Part shown: positions 1 through 12,969 of the stretch, one piece after another | Position numbering within the stretch: position 1 is the first letter of the stretch | Layout of the letters: each line of letters begins with the position of its first letter | DNA from: a gamma proteobacterium HIMB30 | GTDB taxonomy: Bacteria; Pseudomonadota; Gammaproteobacteria; Pseudomonadales; Litorivicinaceae | NCBI GenBank assembly: GCA_000227525.2 | Contig: AGIG01000028.1 | Coordinates: forward strand, 124,001-188,000 | DNA: 64,000 nt | Direction of reading: 5' to 3' | The notes under the pieces: generated by a model | Database searches by the model: none | What the model saw: the letters and a program-made list of their open reading frames with translations, nothing else | Told to the model about the DNA's origin: nothing | Program-made: the position numbers and the translations under genes

Positions 1-138
1 AGCATTTTCTTTCAGATCACCATGCTCGCGCGCTTCGGCAATTGCAGCGACGATACGCGGACGTTCAACTTGCTTTAAACGCTGCAGTTCATCCCGGAGC
101 GATGATTCTCCGGATTTGGTCATCGGTATCTTGCTCAT
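1..138 (-). CDS. greA: Transcription elongation factor GreA, N-terminal part
   Basis: This is the first 46 residues of GreA, which rescues backtracked RNA polymerase by stimulating cleavage of the nascent transcript. The N-terminal coiled-coil signature is visible: an LRDELQRLK stretch followed by [20 protein letters not shown]. The ATG is at 136-138 and the gene runs off the left edge of the window. It follows carB by 11 bases on the same strand, as in many gammaproteobacteria, and is probably the distal gene of the same transcript. Confidence 0.93.
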   Translation of the reverse strand, partial: MSKIPMTKSGESSLRDELQRLKQVERPRIVAAIAEAREHGDLKENA

Positions 139-149
139 TTAAATCCTTA

Positions 150-3100
150 TTATTGTGTCTCAACGCGACGATGAAGCTCCTGCAGTCGCCGGACTTCACG
201 TTCGTTACCAAACTTCAGCGCACGCACAATCGATTCGCCACCTGCCAAAGTCGTTGTATAGCAAACTTTGTGATTCAACGCCGATCGACGAATCGTTGCA
301 GAATCCGTAATCGCTTGTCGACCCTCAGTTGTGTTAACGATAAACGCGATCGCATCATTTTTAATCATATCAACGATATTTGGCCGACCTTCCATCACCT
401 TATTCACGCGCTCACAAGCAATCCCTGCATTTTGCAGGTAATCACAAGTTCCACCTGTAGCGACGAGCTCAAATCCCATATCAATCAGCGTTTGAGCCAG
501 GGCACCTGCGCGTACTTTGTCTGCGTCACGCACAGAAACAAACGCACGCCCAATGCTCGGTAGCCGATCGCCGGCAGCTGCATGCGCCTTGGCAAAGGCC
601 TCATCAAAGCTATCACCAGTTCCCATGACTTCACCGGTTGACTTCATTTCAGGACCCAAAATTGGGTCGACACCTGGGAATTTCGCGAAGGGGAACACAC
701 TCTCTTTCACACTAAAATATGGCGGAATCAGTTCCTTAGTCATGTTCTGCGCTTCAAGCGACGTACCTGCCATACAGCGTGCAGCGACTTTCGCTAGCGA
801 CACCCCAATACATTTCGAGACAAATGGGACTGTTCGCGAGGCGCGTGGATTCACCTCAATCACATACACATCTTCACCCTGCACAGCCATTTGCACGTTC
901 ATTAAGCCAACGACATTCAACTCACGCGCCATGCGGATCACTTGATCACGAATTTCATCCTGAATGTGTTTTGGCAAACTGTAGGGTGGCAGTGAACATG
1001 CAGAGTCACCCGAATGAACGCCAGCCTGTTCGATGTGTTCCATAATGGCACCGATGACAACGTGCTCACCGTCGCTCACTGCATCCACGTCAACTTCGAT
1101 TGCAGGATCGAGAAAGTGATCGAGAAGCACTGGAGAGTCATCACTCGCCACCACAGCATCCTGAAGATACCGTTTCAGCTCAGAAAGATTCGAGACCACT
1201 TCCATGGCACGCCCTCCAAGAACATAAGAGGGACGCACGACCAGAGGGAAACCAATGCTTTCGGCCAAAGCCAGTCCCTCTTCAAGACTCCGCGCTGTCG
1301 CATTCGCGGGCTGTCTCAGACCCAAACGCGTTACCATTTGCTGGAATCGCTCTCGGTCTTCAGCACGGTCAATGGCTTCAGGCGATGTGCCAATAATAGG
1401 AACCCCGGACGCCTCAAGTTCGCGTGCAAGCTTGAGCGGTGTCTGACCACCAAACTGAACAATCACACCCTTTGGCTGTTCGATATCGACAATCGCCAAC
1501 ACATCCTCAAGCGTCACCGGCTCGAAGAACAAACGATCTGAGGTGTCGTAGTCAGTCGAGACAGTCTCAGGGTTACAGTTCACCATAATGGTTTCATACC
1601 CATCTTCACGCATTGCAAACGCGGCATGAACACAGCAATAGTCAAATTCAATACCCTGACCAATTCGGTTTGGACCACCACCCAAAACCATAATCTTGTC
1701 ACGGCTTGATGGGTTCGCCTCACACTCTTCTTCATAGGTTGAATAGAGATAGGCGGTTGGTGTCGCAAACTCACCAGCACAGGTGTCGACGCGTTTGTAC
1801 ACAGGTCTTACATCAAGTTTTAGGCGACGTTCGCGCAATTCTTTTTCTGACACATCGAGAAGCACCGCTAACCGTTTATCAGAGAATCCCTTGCGCTTTA
1901 AACGCCATAGTGAATCACGATCGAGATCTGATAGAGCCATCTCTGTCAGACGCGCTTCGTCCCAAACCAAATCTTCAATTTGCGCGAGGAACCACGGATC
2001 AATTTTCGAGACCTGGAAAACCTCGTCAATGCTCATTCCACTGCGAAAAGCGTCAGCCACGCACCACAAACGACGTGGGCCAGGATTCGCGAGTTCATGC
2101 CGCATTGCCTGCACAGACTCCTCAGAATCCCACTCAAACGTTGGGTCCAAGCCGCTGACACCAATTTCGAGACCTCGTAATGCCTTCTGCATCGACTCCT
2201 GGAAGCTTCGACCAATCGCCATCACTTCACCGACAGATTTCATTTGTGTCGTTAAGCGACTGTCAGCTTGCGGGAATTTTTCGAAAGTGAAGCGTGGAAC
2301 CTTGGTCACCACGTAATCAATTGACGGCTCAAATGAGGCAGGCGTTGCTCCGCCTGTAATCTCGTTGGCAAGCTCATCAAGCGTGTAACCCACTGCCAAT
2401 TTGGCAGCAACCTTCGCAATCGGGAAGCCAGTCGCTTTCGATGCCAGTGCAGAAGAACGTGATACGCGCGGATTCATCTCAATCACGACCAAGCGACCAT
2501 TGTCCGGATTCACACCAAACTGAACGTTAGAACCGCCCGTTTCCACACCGATTTCACGCAAAACCGCTACCGACGCATTTCGCATGATTTGATATTCTTT
2601 ATCCGTTAGCGTCTGGGCCGGAGCGACGGTAATCGAGTCACCGGTATGCACGCCCATAGGATCAAAGTTTTCGATCGAACAGACGATGATGCAGTTGTCC
2701 TTGCGGTCACGCACCACCTCCATCTCATACTCTTTCCAGCCAAGCAGTGATTCATCAATCAACAACTCATTGGTCGGTGATAAGTCGAGGCCGCGCTCAC
2801 AAATCTCTTCAAATTCTTCGCGGTTATAAGCAACACCGCCACCCGATCCGCCCATAGTGAACGAGGGACGAATGATGCAAGGAAAACCAAGCTCGTCGGC
2901 CGCACTGCGCGCCTCATCCATCGAATGCGCGATATGGCTACGCGGCGTTTCGAGTCCGATTGCTTTCATCGCCTTATCGAAACGGTCCCTATCTTCAGCC
3001 TTGTCAATGGCATCCGCATTCGCGCCGATTAACTGAACACCATATTTTTCAAGAACACCTTCACGATCCAAATCCAGCGCACAATTCAGAGCAGTCTGGC

Positions 3101-3374
3101 CACCCATGGTTGGTAGCAAAGCACTTGGGCGCTCTTTCTCAATCACTTTCGCGACTGACTGCCAACGAATCGGCTCGATATAGGTCGCATCAGCCATCGC
3201 TGGATCGGTCATAATCGTGGCAGGATTCGAGTTCACGAGAATGACTCGATAACCTTCTTCGCGAAGCGCTTTACAGGCCTGTGCACCCGAGTAATCAAAC
3301 TCACACGCCTGCCCAATCACAATCGGGCCAGCACCAATAATTAGAATCGATTCAAGATCGGTACGTTTTGGCAT
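150..3374 (-). CDS. carB: Carbamoyl phosphate synthase large subunit
   Basis: This 1074-residue protein (the E. coli enzyme has 1073) makes carbamoyl phosphate from bicarbonate, ATP and the ammonia channelled from CarA, feeding pyrimidine and arginine synthesis in the cytoplasm. Two homologous ATP-grasp halves are visible, each opening with a nucleotide-binding loop (GAGPIVIGQ near residue 14; [10 protein letters not shown] near 565). The C-terminal region has the MGS-type allosteric fold ([15 protein letters not shown] near residue 985). The start overlaps the carA stop in a TAATG arrangement, so translation is probably coupled. Nothing is missing or truncated. Confidence 0.98.
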   Translation of the reverse strand: MPKRTDLESILIIGAGPIVIGQACEFDYSGAQACKALREEGYRVILVNSNPATIMTDPAMADATYIEPIRWQSVAKVIEKERPSALLPTMGGQTALNCALDLDREGVLEKYGVQLIGANADAIDKAEDRDRFDKAMKAIGLETPRSHIAHSMDEARSAADELGFPCIIRPSFTMGGSGGGVAYNREEFEEICERGLDLSPTNELLIDESLLGWKEYEMEVVRDRKDNCIIVCSIENFDPMGVHTGDSITVAPAQTLTDKEYQIMRNASVAVLREIGVETGGSNVQFGVNPDNGRLVVIEMNPRVSRSSALASKATGFPIAKVAAKLAVGYTLDELANEITGGATPASFEPSIDYVVTKVPRFTFEKFPQADSRLTTQMKSVGEVMAIGRSFQESMQKALRGLEIGVSGLDPTFEWDSEESVQAMRHELANPGPRRLWCVADAFRSGMSIDEVFQVSKIDPWFLAQIEDLVWDEARLTEMALSDLDRDSLWRLKRKGFSDKRLAVLLDVSEKELRERRLKLDVRPVYKRVDTCAGEFATPTAYLYSTYEEECEANPSSRDKIMVLGGGPNRIGQGIEFDYCCVHAAFAMREDGYETIMVNCNPETVSTDYDTSDRLFFEPVTLEDVLAIVDIEQPKGVIVQFGGQTPLKLARELEASGVPIIGTSPEAIDRAEDRERFQQMVTRLGLRQPANATARSLEEGLALAESIGFPLVVRPSYVLGGRAMEVVSNLSELKRYLQDAVVASDDSPVLLDHFLDPAIEVDVDAVSDGEHVVIGAIMEHIEQAGVHSGDSACSLPPYSLPKHIQDEIRDQVIRMARELNVVGLMNVQMAVQGEDVYVIEVNPRASRTVPFVSKCIGVSLAKVAARCMAGTSLEAQNMTKELIPPYFSVKESVFPFAKFPGVDPILGPEMKSTGEVMGTGDSFDEAFAKAHAAAGDRLPSIGRAFVSVRDADKVRAGALAQTLIDMGFELVATGGTCDYLQNAGIACERVNKVMEGRPNIVDMIKNDAIAFIVNTTEGRQAITDSATIRRSALNHKVCYTTTLAGGESIVRALKFGNEREVRRLQELHRRVETQ

Positions 3375-4510
3375 TAGCGGGCCTCCATGTTCGCGATAAA
3401 TTGGTCAAACAATGGCGCCACATCGTGCGGCCCGGGGCTCGCTTCAGGGTGACCCTGAAAACTGAATGCTGAGGTATCAGTCCGCGCTATCCCTTGCAGT
3501 GACTGATCAAACAACGATTGATGCGTCATCTTAAGATTGATGGGCAAGGTCTTTTCGTCAATCGCAAAACCGTGGTTTTGACTTGTGATCATGACAACTC
3601 CTGACTCGATGTCCTGAACAGGGTGGTTCGCACCGTGATGGCCAAACTTCATTTTCATTGTTTTAGCACCGGATGCGAGACCAAGGAGTTGGTGACCTAA
3701 ACAGATCCCAAAGATCGGAATGTTCGTTTCCAAAATTTCCTGAATCGCCTCAATTGCGTAAGTGCAAGGCTCAGGATCTCCAGGTCCGTTTGACAAGAAC
3801 ACCCCATCAGGATTCATCGCTAACACATCTTTCGCTGGAGTTTGCGCAGGAACAACGGTCAAGCGGCAACCGCGATCGGCGAGTATCCGTAGGATGTTAC
3901 GCTTCACGCCAAAGTCATAGGCAACGACATGGAAGCGAGCATCCTTTTTTTGAGGGTGTCCCTTACCCAGAACCCAGGAGCCCTCATCCCACTTATACGC
4001 TGATGCAGTTGTCACCTCTTTAGCGAGATCCATGCCGGCAAGCCCTGGGAACTCAGCCAGCGCAGCCTGTGCTTTCGCAATACCCGCATCCGAACATGAC
4101 TCAATACCCGCAACTATGACACCGGCTTGAGCCCCTATGTCACGCAAAATACGAGTCAGCTTACGTGTATCGATTTCTGCAATTGCAACAACGCCGGCTG
4201 ATTTTAAGTAGGTATCCAGTGATTCATGTGCACGGAAATTACTGGACAAGAGTGGGAGGTCACGAATGATTAAGCCACCTGCATGAATCGTGTTCGATTC
4301 CTCATCCTCTGGAGTCACGCCCGTATTTCCGATGTGTGGGTACGTCAGCGTCACTAATTGCCGTGCATACGATGGGTCCGTCAGGATTTCCTGATAACCC
4401 GTCATTGCGGTGTTAAAAACGACTTCGCCGACGGATACCCCGTCCGCGCCGATGGAGCGGCCGACAAACTGTGTGCCGTCGGCAAGAATTAAAATTGCAG
4501 GTGAATTCAA
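3374..4510 (-). CDS. carA: Carbamoyl phosphate synthase small (glutaminase) subunit
   Basis: This 378-residue glutamine amidotransferase subunit hydrolyses glutamine and passes ammonia to CarB. The class I glutaminase triad is visible: the nucleophile Cys in [11 protein letters not shown] (about residue 270) and His/Glu in [12 protein letters not shown] near the C-terminus. The N-terminal carA domain ([11 protein letters not shown]) is intact. It lies about 100 bases downstream of dapB and overlaps carB by one base (TAATG), so the two subunits are probably made in fixed ratio. Confidence 0.98.
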   Translation of the reverse strand: MNSPAILILADGTQFVGRSIGADGVSVGEVVFNTAMTGYQEILTDPSYARQLVTLTYPHIGNTGVTPEDEESNTIHAGGLIIRDLPLLSSNFRAHESLDTYLKSAGVVAIAEIDTRKLTRILRDIGAQAGVIVAGIESCSDAGIAKAQAALAEFPGLAGMDLAKEVTTASAYKWDEGSWVLGKGHPQKKDARFHVVAYDFGVKRNILRILADRGCRLTVVPAQTPAKDVLAMNPDGVFLSNGPGDPEPCTYAIEAIQEILETNIPIFGICLGHQLLGLASGAKTMKMKFGHHGANHPVQDIESGVVMITSQNHGFAIDEKTLPINLKMTHQSLFDQSLQGIARTDTSAFSFQGHPEASPGPHDVAPLFDQFIANMEAR

Positions 4511-4612
4511 CCGGGAGTCCTCTGTCTCGACAGACTCGGCTGGCGCCGAGCGATTGAGGGCGCATTCTAGGGAGATTAGAGCGAGAAGTCCATCGACGCT
4601 GGCAGGTTTTCC

Positions 4613-6549
<1,937 letters not shown>

Positions 6550-6584
6550 TCAGCTCTCCTTCCCTGGGACTTGAGTCATGCAAC

Positions 6585-8507
6585 TCACTTCTTCTCGTCG
6601 TCCTTCACTTCTTCAAACTCAGCATCAACAACATCGTCATCTTGTTTTGAAGAGGAATCTGTACCTGCATCAGTCGCATCGGCACCGGCGTCTGCGGCTG
6701 CATATAGCTTTTCTGCGATCTTCGCTGACGCCTCAGTCAAAGCCGTGGTCTTTGCGGTGATTTCATCCTTGTCGTCACCTTTCAAAGCCTCTTCCAGTTC
6801 AGAAATAGCCGCTTCAACTGGTGCTTTTTCTTCGTCGGTCAACTTATCACCGGCATCTGCCATTGACTTTTTCGTCGCGTGAATCATGCCATCGGCAGTA
6901 TTTCGCGCACCGATCATTTCTTCAAACTTCTTATCTGCTTCAGCATTCGCTTCAGCATCCTTGACCATCTTTTCGATTTCTTCATCAGACAGCCCAGATG
7001 ATGCTTTAATCACAATCGATTGCTCTTTACCGGTTGCCTTGTCTTTTGCAGACACATTCAAAATACCGTTAGCATCGATGTCAAAGGCGACTTCAATCTG
7101 CGGCATGCCACGGGGTGCCGGTGGAATATCAGCCAAATCAAACCGGCCCAATGACTTATTTTGACCTGCCTGTTTACGCTCACCTTGCAAGACATGAATC
7201 GTCACCGCGGTCTGATTATCTTCAGCGGTTGAAAACACTTGGGTCTTCTTGGTCGGGATGGTGGTATTTTTCTCAATCAATGCAGTCATCACACCACCCA
7301 TCGTCTCAATGCCCAGAGACAGAGGCGTTACATCGAGAAGCAACACGTCTTTCACGTCACCGGCCAGTACCGCACCTTGAATCGACGCACCCATGGCAAC
7401 CGCCTCATCAGGGTTGACATCACGACGTGGTTCTTTATTGAAGAATGCCTTTACCTTGTCTTGAACGAGTGGCATCCGCGTTTGACCACCAACAAGAATG
7501 ACATCATTAATTTCAGACGTTGAATGACCCGCATCTTCGAGTGCCTGCTTCACTGGCGCAAGTGTCCGCTCTACCAGATCTTCGACTAATGACTCGAGCT
7601 TCGCCCGCGTCAACTTCAGATTCAAATGCTTAGGACCACTTGCATCGGCTGTGATGTAGGGCAAATTAACATCGGTTTGCTGGCTCGAAGATAACTCGAT
7701 CTTCGCCTTCTCGGCAGCTTCTTTTAAACGCTGCATTGCCAGCGGATCACCTTTGAGATCCATTCCCTGATCCTTCTGGAATGACTCCGCAAGGTAATCA
7801 ATCACGCGCAGATCGAAATCTTCGCCGCCAAGGAACGTATCGCCGTTGGTAGACAACACTTCGAACTGGTGCTCGCCATCGACTTCAGCAATCTCAATGA
7901 TTGAAATATCAAAAGTACCACCACCTAAATCATAGACCGCAATCACCGAATCACCGCGGGCCTGATCCATTCCATAAGCAAGAGCGGCAGCGGTCGGCTC
8001 ATTGATGATCCGTTTCACATCGAGACCCGCAATCTTACCCGCATCTTTGGTGGCCTGACGCTGACTGTCGTTGAAATATGCTGGAACCGTGATCACGGCT
8101 TCCGTAACGTCCTCCCCGAGATAATCTTCGGCCGTCTTTTTCATTTTTTTCAAGACTTCAGCAGAGATTTGAGGAGGAGCGAGCTTGTCTCCCTTGACGT
8201 CAATCCAAGCGTCGCCGTTGTCGGCACCTACGATTTTGTAGGGAACCATTTTGATGTCTTTCTGCACCACATCATCACTGAACTTGCGACCAATCAGGCG
8301 CTTGACAGCGAATAATGTATTGTCTGGGTTCGTTACAGACTGGCGCTTCGCCGGCTGTCCGACCAGTGTTTCGTCGTCGGTATAGGCAATAATCGACGGG
8401 GTCGTACGATCGCCTTCAGCATTCTCAATGACGCGTGGCTTGCCGCCTTCCAGCACAGCAACGCAAGAATTCGTTGTACCAAGATCGATTCCTATGATCT
8501 TACCCAT
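6585..8507 (-). CDS. dnaK: Molecular chaperone DnaK (Hsp70)
   Basis: This 640-residue ATP-dependent chaperone has the N-terminal ATPase signature [13 protein letters not shown] at residue 5, the second Hsp70 signature ([13 protein letters not shown], about residue 190), a substrate-binding domain and an acidic C-terminal tail ending in [11 protein letters not shown]. The tail is rich in Ala, Asp and Thr. The gene sits between grpE and dnaJ on the same strand and is probably transcribed from the heat-shock promoter ahead of grpE. Confidence 0.98.
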   Translation of the reverse strand: MGKIIGIDLGTTNSCVAVLEGGKPRVIENAEGDRTTPSIIAYTDDETLVGQPAKRQSVTNPDNTLFAVKRLIGRKFSDDVVQKDIKMVPYKIVGADNGDAWIDVKGDKLAPPQISAEVLKKMKKTAEDYLGEDVTEAVITVPAYFNDSQRQATKDAGKIAGLDVKRIINEPTAAALAYGMDQARGDSVIAVYDLGGGTFDISIIEIAEVDGEHQFEVLSTNGDTFLGGEDFDLRVIDYLAESFQKDQGMDLKGDPLAMQRLKEAAEKAKIELSSSQQTDVNLPYITADASGPKHLNLKLTRAKLESLVEDLVERTLAPVKQALEDAGHSTSEINDVILVGGQTRMPLVQDKVKAFFNKEPRRDVNPDEAVAMGASIQGAVLAGDVKDVLLLDVTPLSLGIETMGGVMTALIEKNTTIPTKKTQVFSTAEDNQTAVTIHVLQGERKQAGQNKSLGRFDLADIPPAPRGMPQIEVAFDIDANGILNVSAKDKATGKEQSIVIKASSGLSDEEIEKMVKDAEANAEADKKFEEMIGARNTADGMIHATKKSMADAGDKLTDEEKAPVEAAISELEEALKGDDKDEITAKTTALTEASAKIAEKLYAAADAGADATDAGTDSSSKQDDDVVDAEFEEVKDDEKK

Positions 8508-8590
8508 GGTTTTTCCTCTCTATTCATCCATGTCCGGATGCCCGGATTTACTCTCTCGTTTATTGCGGTTTTTTATCCGCATTCAAGTGA

Positions 8591-9205
8591 CTAATTCGAA
8601 GCACCTTTGGTCACCATGACCATCGCCGCTCGGATCACTCGTCCTTCTAATTTGTAGCCTTTCTGCATCACTGCCATCACCGTGTTTGGTTCATGATCGG
8701 CTGACTCCACCATGCTCATGGCTTGATGCTCTTGCGGATCGAATACCTCTCCGACTGGATTGATGGGCTCCACGCCATGCTTTGCCGCTGTATCCAAAAG
8801 AAGCTTGTGCGTCATTTGAGTGCCCTCGAGCATCGACGCATCAAAACCGTCTGTGGTTTCGGCTAGTTCAAGCGCTCGATCCATCGAATCCAGCACTGCG
8901 AGTAAATCTTTAACAAATTTCTCAACTGCGTATTTGTGTGCATTTTCAACATCACGCTCGGCACGGCGACGAACGTTTTGAAGATCTGCTTGGGAGCGGA
9001 TTAGTGCTTCTTTGAGCTCTTCAACCTGCGTTTCCAAGCTGGCCGAATCACCATCATCGAGTTCAGCTGAGTCATCACGAGTATCGATCTCTTCCTGTTC
9101 GTCGTCTTGAGTCGCATCGTCATCAAGCTCCTCGTTTTGGATTTCAGACGCATCCGCTGTGTCTTTCATGACGTCCTCATCCGCTGGTGATTTTTCGTCG
9201 GCCAT
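8591..9205 (-). CDS. grpE: Nucleotide exchange factor GrpE
   Basis: GrpE (204 residues) releases ADP from DnaK. After a very acidic N-terminal segment of about 60 residues (runs of Asp/Glu) comes the long helical region (LIRSQADLQNVRRRAERDVENA) and the C-terminal beta domain (VMQKGYKLEGRVIRAAMVMV). A strong Shine-Dalgarno sequence (AAGGAGGAG) precedes the ATG. It is the first gene of the chaperone run and diverges from recN. Confidence 0.97.
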   Translation of the reverse strand: MADEKSPADEDVMKDTADASEIQNEELDDDATQDDEQEEIDTRDDSAELDDGDSASLETQVEELKEALIRSQADLQNVRRRAERDVENAHKYAVEKFVKDLLAVLDSMDRALELAETTDGFDASMLEGTQMTHKLLLDTAAKHGVEPINPVGEVFDPQEHQAMSMVESADHEPNTVMAVMQKGYKLEGRVIRAAMVMVTKGASN

Positions 9206-9259
9206 AATCTCCTCCTTGTTTATCCCGTGAGTGGGCTACACTCTCTACGGAAACGCATG

Positions 9260-9286
9260 TATAAGGTCATATCCGCCAGTTTCAAC
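9260..9286 (-). promoter_or_regulatory. Probable sigma-32 heat-shock promoter of grpE-dnaK-dnaJ
   Basis: On the minus strand GTTGAAA (9280-9286) is followed after 13 bases by CCTTATA (9260-9266). This approximates the sigma-32 pattern CTTGAAA-N13-CCCCAT and lies about 55 bases upstream of the grpE ATG. The -10 element is only partly matching, so the call rests on the -35, the spacing and the chaperone genes downstream. Confidence 0.45.
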
Positions 9287-9296
9287 AGACAAACAA

Positions 9297-10955
9297 ATGC
9301 TCTTACAACTGAATGTTAAAAACTTAGCGACACTCGCATCAGTCGACCTTGAACTGACCAGTGGGTGTATTGCAGTGACCGGCGATACAGGCGCCGGTAA
9401 ATCACTGATCCTTGATGCACTGGAACTGGCTTTGGGTGCACGCGCTGATCTCGGCCTGGTGCGCGCTGGAACCGAGCGCGCGCAGATCATTGCTGAATTT
9501 GATATTGAACGCCTCCCTCAAGCAAAAGCATGGCTAAGTGAGAATGAACTGGATCAAGATGATGAGCTGGTTTTAAGGCGAACACTGTCATCAGAAGGCC
9601 GCTCGAAGGCCTATGTCAACGGAACTCCGATTTCAACTTCACAATTGAAGGAGCTGTCAGAGCAACTCGTTTTGATGCACACCCAACACGCGAATCAAAA
9701 ATTGCTTCAACCGAAGCACCAACTTGAATTATTGGATGAATATGCTGACCAGGGCCTGGCACGTCAGCGCACATCGGCCGCCGTCAAGGAATGGATAGAT
9801 ACCCTATCGTCATTGCATACGCTCCAGGCTGATGCATCCAAAGCAGACGCCGAACGAGAGCTTCTCGGTTTCCAAGTCGAAGAACTCAACGCATTTAATC
9901 TTCAGGCTGGTGAATTTGAACAACTTGACCGAGAGCAGCGTCAGCTGGCGACTGGCGATACGTTTATCCGAGTCACCGAACAAACTCTCGCGCTCCTGTC
10001 GGGCGATGAAACCGGCGGGATCATCAGTCACACAGAAAAAATTGCCAATGATGTCAGTCAAATTGCAGATGGCCATCAAGGACTCGAGAATGCGACTGAG
10101 CTCCTCGAACAAGCGGCCATTGCGCTGAGTGAGGCGAGAAGCGAAGTCCAACATGCCCGCGATCAATTCGATCTTGATCCAGAACGCCTGCAATTTGTTG
10201 AGGAGCGTCTTGCACAAGTATTTCAGCTCGCGAGAAAACATAAAATTGAACCAGAAAACCTCGTCCAGCATCACACCAACCTCGTGTCGCGACTCGCGGG
10301 GATTGCCGAAGCGAATGATCGGATTCCGATGCTGGAACAAAAAGTTGCGGAGCTTGAGATTATCGCGCAGCAAAAAGCCGCTGAATTAACGACCATACGA
10401 GCCGCTGCCGCAGAGCAACTGTCTCGAGAAGTCACTGCTAATTTTCCAGATCTAGGGATGGAGCACGCGCGATTAGAGATTCGCCTGATTCCTAACGAAG
10501 CTTTATCGGCTACCGGCGCCGAATCTGTTCAATTTTTTTTCCAGCCCAATCCAGGTCAACAAGGTGGTCCCTTATCGAAAATTGCATCCGGTGGTGAACT
10601 GTCTCGCGTGAATTTGGCAATTCAGGTCATCACAGCAACTCGATTAGCGACACCAACCCTGGTCTTTGACGAGGTCGATGTCGGGATCGGCGGGAAAACC
10701 GCTGCAAAAGTGGGGGAGTTGTTGACTGAGTTGGCGGTGAACGCGCAGGTGCTTGTCGTCACCCACCAACCACAGGTTGCAGGGCAAGCGGATCAGCATC
10801 TGCATGTGCAAAAACAATCGGATGACGACGTGACGGTTTCCGAGGCCCGCCTTTTATCGCGCAGTGAGCGAATCGATGAAATTGCGCGAATGCTTGGTGG
10901 GCATTCGATCACTGAAAGTACGCGACAAGCTGCAGCAGATCTGTTGCGAAATTAA
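9297..10955 (+). CDS. recN: DNA repair protein RecN
   Basis: RecN is an SMC-like ATPase used in double-strand break repair. At 552 residues it matches E. coli RecN (553). Walker A is TGDTGAGKSLILDAL near residue 30, the ABC signature is SGGELSRVNLAI near the C-terminus, followed by Walker B (TLVFDEVDVGIGG), with coiled coil between. I chose the ATG at 9297 (MLLQLNVKNLA) because a longer in-frame start at 9231 adds 22 residues absent from the family. No convincing LexA box was found upstream. The stop shares a TTAA with the convergent transporter gene. Confidence 0.95.
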   Translation: MLLQLNVKNLATLASVDLELTSGCIAVTGDTGAGKSLILDALELALGARADLGLVRAGTERAQIIAEFDIERLPQAKAWLSENELDQDDELVLRRTLSSEGRSKAYVNGTPISTSQLKELSEQLVLMHTQHANQKLLQPKHQLELLDEYADQGLARQRTSAAVKEWIDTLSSLHTLQADASKADAERELLGFQVEELNAFNLQAGEFEQLDREQRQLATGDTFIRVTEQTLALLSGDETGGIISHTEKIANDVSQIADGHQGLENATELLEQAAIALSEARSEVQHARDQFDLDPERLQFVEERLAQVFQLARKHKIEPENLVQHHTNLVSRLAGIAEANDRIPMLEQKVAELEIIAQQKAAELTTIRAAAAEQLSREVTANFPDLGMEHARLEIRLIPNEALSATGAESVQFFFQPNPGQQGGPLSKIASGGELSRVNLAIQVITATRLATPTLVFDEVDVGIGGKTAAKVGELLTELAVNAQVLVVTHQPQVAGQADQHLHVQKQSDDDVTVSEARLLSRSERIDEIARMLGGHSITESTRQAAADLLRN

Positions 10956-11917
10956 CCGCCGATCAGCCAAGTGGCTGCCCAATGATACAGTGGAATACCG
11001 AAAATAATGTTAAACGGGAATGTCAGACCGAGCGACAGCCCGAGGTAAAGACTTGGATTGGATTCTGGTAGAGCGTGCTTCAAAACCGCAGGAACAGCGA
11101 TGTAGGAAGCCGACCCTGCAAGGACGGCCAACAGCGTCGCGTTGGCGGCTGACAGGCCACCCGCCCAAGCCAAGGTTAACGCGATTGAAGCGTGCGTCAG
11201 GGGCGCAATCACACCATAGAATGCCAACCGTTTCGGCACACCGCGCAGATCGGCGAGTCGTTTGGCGGTCGCGACACCCATATCAAGCAAAAAGAACGCG
11301 AGCATGCCTTTAAAGATCATGCCGGTAAATGGATCCATAATCGTTTTACCGGCCACCCCGGTGATCATCCCAATAACCATCGCGCCTAACAGAAGAATCT
11401 GTGCACCTTCGGTGAACGACTCCCTTAACACGACCAAGAATCCTTGGTGCTCCTGACGTGCTTCCTGCGTTCGATAAAGATTCGCCATTAAAATCGCAAA
11501 AATAATCGCCGGCGATTCCATTAACGCCATGGCAGCAGCCATGTGGCCGCCATACTCGAGACCATTGGTTTCTAAAAATTGCGTTGCCGTAATGAATGTA
11601 ACCGCAGAAACGGAACCGTAAGTCGCCGAGATTGCCAGTGCATCCAACGGATTAATCACACGCTTCAATACCATAAAGCTCACGAATGGGATGGCTAGAG
11701 CGAGCCCAATCGCAAACACAAGATCTCTGAGAATTGCCGGGTTAAAACCACTTTCCGCGAGGGAAAATCCACCTTTGAGTCCGAGCGCCATTAATAGATA
11801 GAGCGATAAGAAGCGAGCGATCGCAGTTGGGATTTCAAGATTGGAGCGCACAAGACCAGCAAATAGACCAAGTACGAAAAACAAAACACTCGGATCAAGA
11901 AGAGGGCTCGAACCCAT
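10952..11917 (-). CDS. Sodium-dependent bicarbonate transport family permease (SbtA-like)
   Basis: This 321-residue polytopic inner-membrane protein belongs to the SbtA/DUF897 family, whose characterised members import bicarbonate with sodium. About ten hydrophobic segments are visible, with family-like stretches such as LMALGLKGGFSLAESGF. The ATG at 11917 overlaps the fur stop (TGATG), favouring it over an in-frame ATG 18 bases upstream. Translational coupling to fur is unusual and may be only genome compaction. Substrate is inferred from family; true SbtA activity outside cyanobacteria is rarely proven. Confidence 0.85.
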   Translation of the reverse strand: MGSSPLLDPSVLFFVLGLFAGLVRSNLEIPTAIARFLSLYLLMALGLKGGFSLAESGFNPAILRDLVFAIGLALAIPFVSFMVLKRVINPLDALAISATYGSVSAVTFITATQFLETNGLEYGGHMAAAMALMESPAIIFAILMANLYRTQEARQEHQGFLVVLRESFTEGAQILLLGAMVIGMITGVAGKTIMDPFTGMIFKGMLAFFLLDMGVATAKRLADLRGVPKRLAFYGVIAPLTHASIALTLAWAGGLSAANATLLAVLAGSASYIAVPAVLKHALPESNPSLYLGLSLGLTFPFNIIFGIPLYHWAATWLIGG

Positions 11918-12339
11918 CACTTTGTTGCCGAACAATTAGAACAAGTCACATAAATGACGTGTGTGTGATCAACGATGTCGCATCCATGATCTTTCGCAAT
12001 TTTTTCCTGCAAGGCTTCGATCTCAGGACTCACATACTCAATGACCTGATGGCATCGAACACACACCATATGGTCGTGGTGATCGTCAGGTTTTAGCTCA
12101 AACACACTGGTCGTGGCGTCAAACTGATGACGCTCGACCAACCCGGCCTCTTGAAATTGGGTCAGAACTCGATAAATCGTCGCCAGATTCACATCAACGC
12201 CAGACTCATGCAGTTTGCGGTAAACCACTTCCGCCGACATATGCTCTCCTTCGCTGGCAAGCAATAGCTGTAAAACATGAATCCGCGGAAGCGTTGCTTT
12301 TAGTCCCGCTTTTTTTAATTCGTCAGTTTCGTATTGCAT
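11917..12339 (-). CDS. fur: Ferric uptake regulator Fur
   Basis: Fur (140 residues from this start) is the iron-responsive repressor. It has the winged-helix domain (KKAGLKATLPRIHVLQLL; ATIYRVLTQFQEAGLVERH), the metal-binding HHDHMVCVRCHQVIEY block and a C-terminal CSNC that completes a possible structural zinc site. In-frame ATGs at 12354, 12342 and 12339 are all possible. 12339 places the start eight residues before KKAGLK, as in E. coli Fur; none has a strong ribosome-binding site. It diverges from bamE, as in Pseudomonas. Confidence 0.95.
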   Translation of the reverse strand: MQYETDELKKAGLKATLPRIHVLQLLLASEGEHMSAEVVYRKLHESGVDVNLATIYRVLTQFQEAGLVERHQFDATTSVFELKPDDHHDHMVCVRCHQVIEYVSPEIEALQEKIAKDHGCDIVDHTHVIYVTCSNCSATK

Positions 12340-12404
12340 CATCAATGGACTCATCGGCTGGGCATCTTTATTATTCTGCCAAGAATTTCCTCAGGAAGAT
12401 ATTA

Positions 12405-12800
12405 ATGCGACTGATTTCCATTCTCGTTCTGATGACCACCATCGTGCTCACTGGCTGCAGTTTCCCTGGTGTCCACAAAAATCCTGTGAAGCAAGGCAAT
12501 CAACTCATCCCTGAGCGTGTCGAACGACTGGAAGTCGGAATGTCGAGAGATCAAGTACAGTTCCTGCTCGGATCGCCAATCACTGTAAATACCTTCAATC
12601 CCAACCGTTGGATTTATTTGGAGCGGATCGATTTTGACGGCGAAGTTCAACAAAACACCTACCTGATTGTGAATTTTACGAACGATCAAGTTTCTGAGAT
12701 TCAGCGCGAGCCCGGCGGCTCTCCTTTGGATCCGCTATTAAAGATCGATACAACTCCACCCGATCGCCCGGATGAAGGATCGTGGTGGTGGCCGTTTTGA
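12405..12800 (+). CDS. bamE: Outer membrane assembly lipoprotein BamE (SmpA/OmlA)
   Basis: BamE is a small lipoprotein of the beta-barrel assembly machine. The 131-residue product has a lipoprotein signal ending in the lipobox LTGC (Cys18). The BamE core follows: RLEVGMSRDQVQFLLGSP, then NRWIYLERID and a YLIVNF strand. The ATG at 12405 gives a normal signal peptide, whereas the longer reading frame from 12294 does not. The last 41 codons overlap rnfH on the opposite strand. Confidence 0.95.
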   Translation: MRLISILVLMTTIVLTGCSFPGVHKNPVKQGNQLIPERVERLEVGMSRDQVQFLLGSPITVNTFNPNRWIYLERIDFDGEVQQNTYLIVNFTNDQVSEIQREPGGSPLDPLLKIDTTPPDRPDEGSWWWPF

Positions 12801-12966
12801 CACGGACGCCAAAGACACCCATCGGAGTCGTTGCAAGGTCAATTTCTGGGAATTTGGCAGCAAAACCAGACAAATCTGCGGCCTGATAGACAGTTGTCCC
12901 CTCGGGGACATCCAATTCAATCACGTATTGTTGATCGGGCTTTGCGTAGACGACCTGAACTTTCAA
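12676..12966 (-). CDS. rnfH: RnfH family ubiquitin-like protein
   Basis: This is a 96-residue RnfH (UPF0125) protein with a beta-grasp fold and no settled function, usually found beside ratA. The family hallmarks are visible: VQVVYAKPDQQ at the N-terminus, GDRVELYR and the C-terminal LIADPKESRRARAE. It lies 3 bases downstream of ratA and its 3' 125 bases are antisense to bamE. Because LIADPKE falls inside that overlap, the overlap is real and not a mis-called stop. Confidence 0.92.
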   Translation of the reverse strand: MKVQVVYAKPDQQYVIELDVPEGTTVYQAADLSGFAAKFPEIDLATTPMGVFGVRVKTATTTILHPGDRVELYRSLIADPKESRRARAESQKLDRS

Positions 12967-12969
12967 AAC

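Noticed and set aside
9206..9296. LexA box upstream of recN
   Set aside because: I looked for CTGT-N8-ACAG between grpE and recN and found none, although recN is SOS-controlled in other bacteria.
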